From contig CAMLDJ010000209.1 of assembly GCA_946478755.1 (NCBI GenBank), positions 1 to 9,469 on the forward strand: a DNA stretch of 9,469 nt, written 5' to 3'. The notes beneath the pieces were generated by a model. That model made no database searches and was not told the DNA's origin. It saw only the letters and a list, made by a program, of their open reading frames with translations. The stretch is from an uncultured Pedobacter sp. (GTDB taxonomy: Bacteria; Bacteroidota; Bacteroidia; Sphingobacteriales; Sphingobacteriaceae). The first letter of the stretch is position 1. Each line of letters starts with the position of its first letter. Positions 6,492-9,469 of this stretch are shown here, one piece after another. The position numbers and the translations under genes are program-made.

Positions 6492-7121
6492 ATGAAAGAG
6501 ATAACGAATTTTATAAAGCATTCCCTGTTATTTTCAGGGCTGCTTTTAGTGTTTTCCTGCAGTAACAATAATAGTGAGAAAACGTCTTCCGTAAAACCAG
6601 AGGTTGTTGTGGCGGCTAAAGCATCGGGAGGGGCGTTCCCTTTTTATAAAGATATTAATGTGAAGCCCGGACTTAACTTTGAAGTGGTAAGCTGGGGCAA
6701 AGGTGTGGATAGTATCGGTGGGTATTTGATCCTGATGTCTGATTCTGTCAGAAACAACTATAATTCTTTTTCTGCTGAGCGCAAAGGAATTATGACTGAC
6801 GCCTGGAACATGGATATGGACAATGATGGCAATCCTGAGATCTATATCGAGCTGCTTAGTAAGAAAAATGTACGGGACTTAAATGTTTATGAATACGCTG
6901 GCGGAGATTTCAGAAAGATCACTTTTCCTCCATTAAGCAGTAAGACAAAGAAAAGCTATGCGGGGAATGATAAATTTTTGATCAGGAATGGCGATCTGTT
7001 CCGTTCTTTTCCTCTGGTAAATCCAAAAGATACCACGATTAAGGCAGGCACTGCCAAAATTTTACAGTATCGTCTAAACGGTAATAGTTTCTCTGTTGAT
7101 GAAGTAAAGGAAGAAAAATAA
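6492..7121 (+). CDS. Small lipoprotein, possibly a PliI-like lysozyme inhibitor
   Basis: The 209-residue product begins with a lipoprotein signal peptide: Lys9, a hydrophobic stretch (11-21), then LVFSC with the lipidated Cys23. A low-complexity Asn/Ser/Lys linker (24-45) leads to a globular domain (about 48-205). That domain contains a DxDxDGxxE motif (Asp108, Asp110, Asp112, Glu116 in MDMDNDGNPEIY), as in calcium-binding or FG-GAP-like loops. It also has a C-terminal stretch, RNGDLFRSFPLVNPKD (165-180) followed by ILQYRL (190-195), which resembles from memory proteins annotated as PliI-family inhibitors of I-type lysozyme. That assignment is an inference and cannot be confirmed here. The gene follows the GH20 gene by 28 bases with no terminator between, so the two are probably co-transcribed. 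It converges on the response-regulator gene across only 20 bases. No acidic surface-export signal is obvious after the cysteine, so it may face the periplasm. Confidence 0.85.
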   Translation: MKEITNFIKHSLLFSGLLLVFSCSNNNSEKTSSVKPEVVVAAKASGGAFPFYKDINVKPGLNFEVVSWGKGVDSIGGYLILMSDSVRNNYNSFSAERKGIMTDAWNMDMDNDGNPEIYIELLSKKNVRDLNVYEYAGGDFRKITFPPLSSKTKKSYAGNDKFLIRNGDLFRSFPLVNPKDTTIKAGTAKILQYRLNGNSFSVDEVKEEK

Positions 7122-7125
7122 CGAT

Positions 7126-7141
7126 TGCTGTTTCAACAGTA
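7126..7141. terminator. Short hairpin in the convergent gap, weak terminator candidate
   Basis: The 20-base gap between the two convergent stop codons holds TGCTGT (7126-7131) able to pair with ACAGTA (7136-7141), one pair being G-U, around the loop TTCA. There is no good T run on either strand. It is the only candidate terminator for either operon here, and a poor one, so readthrough into antisense is plausible. Confidence 0.25.
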
Positions 7142-7774
7142 TTAAACCAGCCGGTTATTTCTGGCCACTTTTATCGCATCTGCCTTTGAATTTACATTTA
7201 ATTTAAGGTAAATGTTTTTGATATGAGTTTTTACCGTCTCTGTTTCTATAAACAATTCAGTGGCAATCTGGGACCGGTCTTGTCCTCTTGTAATGAGGTT
7301 CAGGATCTGAGTTTCCCGTTTTGTAAGTGGAGAATCAGGGTTCTTCTGAAGAGAGGTGATCACTTTTTTGGCTACACCAGGGCTCATGGGCCCGCCGCCC
7401 TGCATCACGTCTTTAATGGCTTCGATTATTTTTGAAGCAGGTGTATTCTTTGTAAAATAGCCTGAAGCGCCATTTGCGAGCGCTTCGAGAATGATTTTTT
7501 CTGTTTCGTGGACCGTTAACATGATAATATACACCTGTGGAAGCAGCTTTTTTAATACCGGAAGTGCATCTATACCATTGGTGCCAGGCATTTGTATATC
7601 GAGAATAATTACGTCGGGGTTGTCTTTTATGATTTTATATTTTGCAGCATCAAAAGATGGATAAGTGTTAATAACCAGGTAAGAAGAAGTGTTATTGATC
7701 AGGTAAGTAAACCCTTCTCTTATGGTTTCATCGTCTTCAATGATGACTACTCTCGCGTCCGCCATATGATTCAT
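7142..7774 (-). CDS. Two-component response regulator, NarL/FixJ family
   Basis: This cytoplasmic DNA-binding regulator is most likely phosphorylated by the kinase encoded just upstream. The 210 residues comprise a receiver domain (about 7-125) and a LuxR-type helix-turn-helix (about 147-208). The receiver has the acidic pair Asp14-Asp15, phospho-acceptor Asp59 in ILDIQMPG, Thr87 in IMLTVHE and Lys109 in YFTKNT, so it should be phosphorylatable. The output domain shows LTKRETQIL (150-158) and QIATELFIETETVKTHIKNIYLKL split over recognition helices at about 169-192. The start at 7774 lies 9 bases after the kinase stop codon; a second in-frame ATG at 7765 (Met4) would also retain the whole receiver. 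Targets cannot be deduced. It converges on the lipoprotein gene. Confidence 0.93.
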   Translation of the reverse strand: MNHMADARVVIIEDDETIREGFTYLINNTSSYLVINTYPSFDAAKYKIIKDNPDVIILDIQMPGTNGIDALPVLKKLLPQVYIIMLTVHETEKIILEALANGASGYFTKNTPASKIIEAIKDVMQGGGPMSPGVAKKVITSLQKNPDSPLTKRETQILNLITRGQDRSQIATELFIETETVKTHIKNIYLKLNVNSKADAIKVARNNRLV

Positions 7775-7783
7775 TTTTAATAT

Positions 7784-9469
7784 TTAAAATTTAACAGAAA
7801 GCACTATAGTGGTGCCATTGTCGGAGCGTATACTTAAGTTCCCCTTGATCCGGGAGGCCCTTACCTTCATATTGTTTATGCCCTGACCGTTTTTTGCCGC
7901 CTCAGCATCAAAGCCAATGCCATTGTCCTTAAGCTGAATTTCCAATATATCCCCGCTTATATGGGCTATAAAATGAACATGATCCGCTTTTGAGTATTTC
8001 AAGGCATTGTTTATGGCTTCTTTAAAGATCATGAGAATATTTCTGCTCATTTCCAGTGAAAGGCGCTTGCCGGTATCATCAACAAAGGTTTTATCCTCGA
8101 AAGAGACCCGTGTATCGCTGAACATCTCATAGCCAAATTCTTTAATATGGGTAAGCAATTCAGTTAAAGTATCATTTTTTGGATTTAATGACCAAAGAAT
8201 ATCTTTTGTTCCTGTATATAATTCATTTACGTTAGTGGTGATCTTTTGTATAATCGCCCTTTTTTCTCTATCATCTTTGTCTGTCATGCTGCTCAATACT
8301 TCTGATAAGACTGATATTCTGGTTAATTTGTTACCGATATCATCATGAAAATCTTCAGCGGTCTGCTTTCTGATCTTATATTGCTCTTCCAGCTTTATTT
8401 TTAATCTTAATTGCCGTTGCCGTTCGCTTAAATTAATAATAATATAGGTCGAAAGTGCAATCAGTAACAAGATGATGAACAGGATAAAGAGCTTAAAAAT
8501 AGTAGTCTGATAATAAGGAGGCGTGATCTCGAAATGGAGCGTAGCCCTATTAACGGATGTTATTCCAGAAGTGGTAACGGCTTTTACCTGGAATATGTAT
8601 TTACCAGGCGGCAGGGCGGTATAGTTAACCGAAGAGTTTGTACCAGGATGGCTATATTTATTGTCTAAGCCCTTTAATCTATACTGATACATGACCGCTT
8701 TTGGATTGCTGAGATAGATGCCTGTGAAATTGATATTGAGGTGGTTCTTGTTGTAGGCAAGCGTTATTTTTTTGCGGAGGTCACTTCCTTTATAGGTTAC
8801 CTGTAGGTTGTTTTGATTGTCTTTTGTATTTTGAAGGAGTATGTTGACGGAGTTGATAAAAATATAGGGCTTGTTAGCTGAAGGGGAACTGTTATAGCTG
8901 TAGTACATCACGACCCCCTTCGTTGTGCCAATCCATATGCTTCCCTGATTTTCAAGAATGGCATTTTGATTACATTCAACTACCAATTCATTTTCATTTT
9001 TCAGTATGCTGAAATCTTTGGCACTTAACCGGCTAATGCCTCTTCCAGTTCCGGTCCATATATTGCCTTCTTTATCCACCAAAAGGCTGTAGATATGATC
9101 GGACAATAATCCGTCTTTTGTAGTGAGGTGCCTGATTTTGCCTGTCCTGAAATTCCATACAATTAAACCATTATCTGCCGTTCCGAAAAGCACATAGTTA
9201 CCATGTTTTATCATAGATAAAATGCTTGAACCCAGGAGGGGTTTAAAGCTCAGGCGCTTTATTCTGGTGTTTTTTTGGATCAGATAAGCTCCGTTTTGTG
9301 TACCGCTTATGATCAGTTCATTGCCAATTTCCAAAAGGCTGGTGCCAGAATTTGTGGTGATCCGGCTTATTTTTTTTGTCTTGCTGCTAAGCATGAAACA
9401 GCCAAAATTTGTTGATAACCAGATGTTTGCATGCCGGTCCTCCATTATGGCGTTGCAGGCCACTGAAAG
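7784..9469 (-). CDS. Propeller-type sensor histidine kinase (N terminus beyond the window)
   Basis: This inner-membrane sensor kinase is likely to phosphorylate the adjacent response regulator. The reading frame stays open through the right edge (two more codons, Leu-Ser, precede the GTG at 9463), so that GTG is not a credible start and the gene is cut by the window. Numbering from the GTG, the visible part holds blades of the two-component-regulator propeller (NIWLSTNFG 13-21, GNIWTGTGRGISRL 133-146, GSIWIGTTKGV 174-184) and a Y_Y_Y domain (about 235-314, with YQYRLKGLD and LPPGKYIFQVKA). One transmembrane helix follows (about 323-344), then a HisKA_3 dimerisation segment with phospho-acceptor His373 in DFHDDIGNKL, and a HATPase domain with the N box FKEAINNALKYSKA (480-493), DNGIGF (513-518) and GQGINNMKVRA (526-536). 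The sensor portion is periplasmic. Complete relatives are around 1000 residues, so roughly 400 N-terminal residues are probably missing. Unlike hybrid two-component systems it carries no receiver or AraC domain; the regulator is separate. Confidence 0.93.
   Translation of the reverse strand, partial: LSVACNAIMEDRHANIWLSTNFGCFMLSSKTKKISRITTNSGTSLLEIGNELIISGTQNGAYLIQKNTRIKRLSFKPLLGSSILSMIKHGNYVLFGTADNGLIVWNFRTGKIRHLTTKDGLLSDHIYSLLVDKEGNIWTGTGRGISRLSAKDFSILKNENELVVECNQNAILENQGSIWIGTTKGVVMYYSYNSSPSANKPYIFINSVNILLQNTKDNQNNLQVTYKGSDLRKKITLAYNKNHLNINFTGIYLSNPKAVMYQYRLKGLDNKYSHPGTNSSVNYTALPPGKYIFQVKAVTTSGITSVNRATLHFEITPPYYQTTIFKLFILFIILLLIALSTYIIINLSERQRQLRLKIKLEEQYKIRKQTAEDFHDDIGNKLTRISVLSEVLSSMTDKDDREKRAIIQKITTNVNELYTGTKDILWSLNPKNDTLTELLTHIKEFGYEMFSDTRVSFEDKTFVDDTGKRLSLEMSRNILMIFKEAINNALKYSKADHVHFIAHISGDILEIQLKDNGIGFDAEAAKNGQGINNMKVRASRIKGNLSIRSDNGTTIVLSVKF

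Noticed and set aside
7223..7435. Plus-strand open frame opposite the response regulator
   Set aside because: It overlaps a conserved receiver and helix-turn-helix gene and its translation shows no domain features; it is the reverse reading of that gene.
9461..9463. GTG as the start codon of the sensor kinase
   Set aside because: The frame stays open to the window edge, and a start here would fall inside a propeller blade and remove most of the sensor domain.
1..9469. Search for a defence system, CRISPR array, transposon ends, tRNA or riboswitch
   Set aside because: Reading both strands gave no spaced direct repeats, terminal inverted repeats with a transposase, tRNA cloverleaf or long conserved-looking leader; all coding space is taken by familiar families.

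Overview
The window looks like ordinary chromosomal DNA from a Bacteroidota bacterium, most likely a Sphingobacteriaceae member such as Pedobacter. This rests on the style of the proteins (an acyl-CoA carboxylase beta subunit, a FabF and a TrxB of the forms common in that phylum), a beta-propeller sensor kinase typical of Bacteroidota, signal peptides ending in Ala-Gln, starts without Shine-Dalgarno sequences, and promoter-like TTTG-N19-TAnnTTTG elements. The genus is a guess from overall similarity.

Layout. Bases 1-62 are the last 19 codons of an upstream plus-strand gene, followed by a clear intrinsic terminator (114-145). A 289-base gap leads to a monocistronic fabF-type ketoacyl synthase (352-1605), then a hairpin, then an acyl-CoA carboxylase carboxyltransferase gene (1739-3367) whose candidate promoter abuts the ATG. 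A 113-base gap dense in dyad symmetry precedes trxB (3481-4443): a 10-bp perfect inverted repeat, a textbook Bacteroidota promoter, and two tandem palindromes over the predicted start of transcription. After the trxB terminator comes a two-gene unit: a secreted GH20 beta-N-acetylhexosaminidase (4562-6463) and, 28 bases downstream, a small lipoprotein (6492-7121) that resembles PliI-type lysozyme inhibitors. Converging on it from the minus strand is a two-component pair: a propeller-type sensor histidine kinase (cut by the right edge) followed 9 bases later by its NarL/FixJ-family response regulator.

How the genes fit together. The first three complete genes are housekeeping metabolism: fatty-acid elongation, acyl-CoA carboxylation and thiol redox balance. 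Each appears to be transcribed alone. The GH20 gene and the lipoprotein form an envelope unit concerned with GlcNAc-containing polymers, possibly paired with protection against lysozyme. The kinase-regulator pair is a separate minus-strand operon; nothing in the sequence links it to the GH20 unit except adjacency.

I found no mobile element, CRISPR array, RNA gene or clearly new multi-gene system. The most interesting signals are the dyad-rich trxB control region, the possibly leaderless carboxylase transcript and the GH20/lysozyme-inhibitor-like pair.
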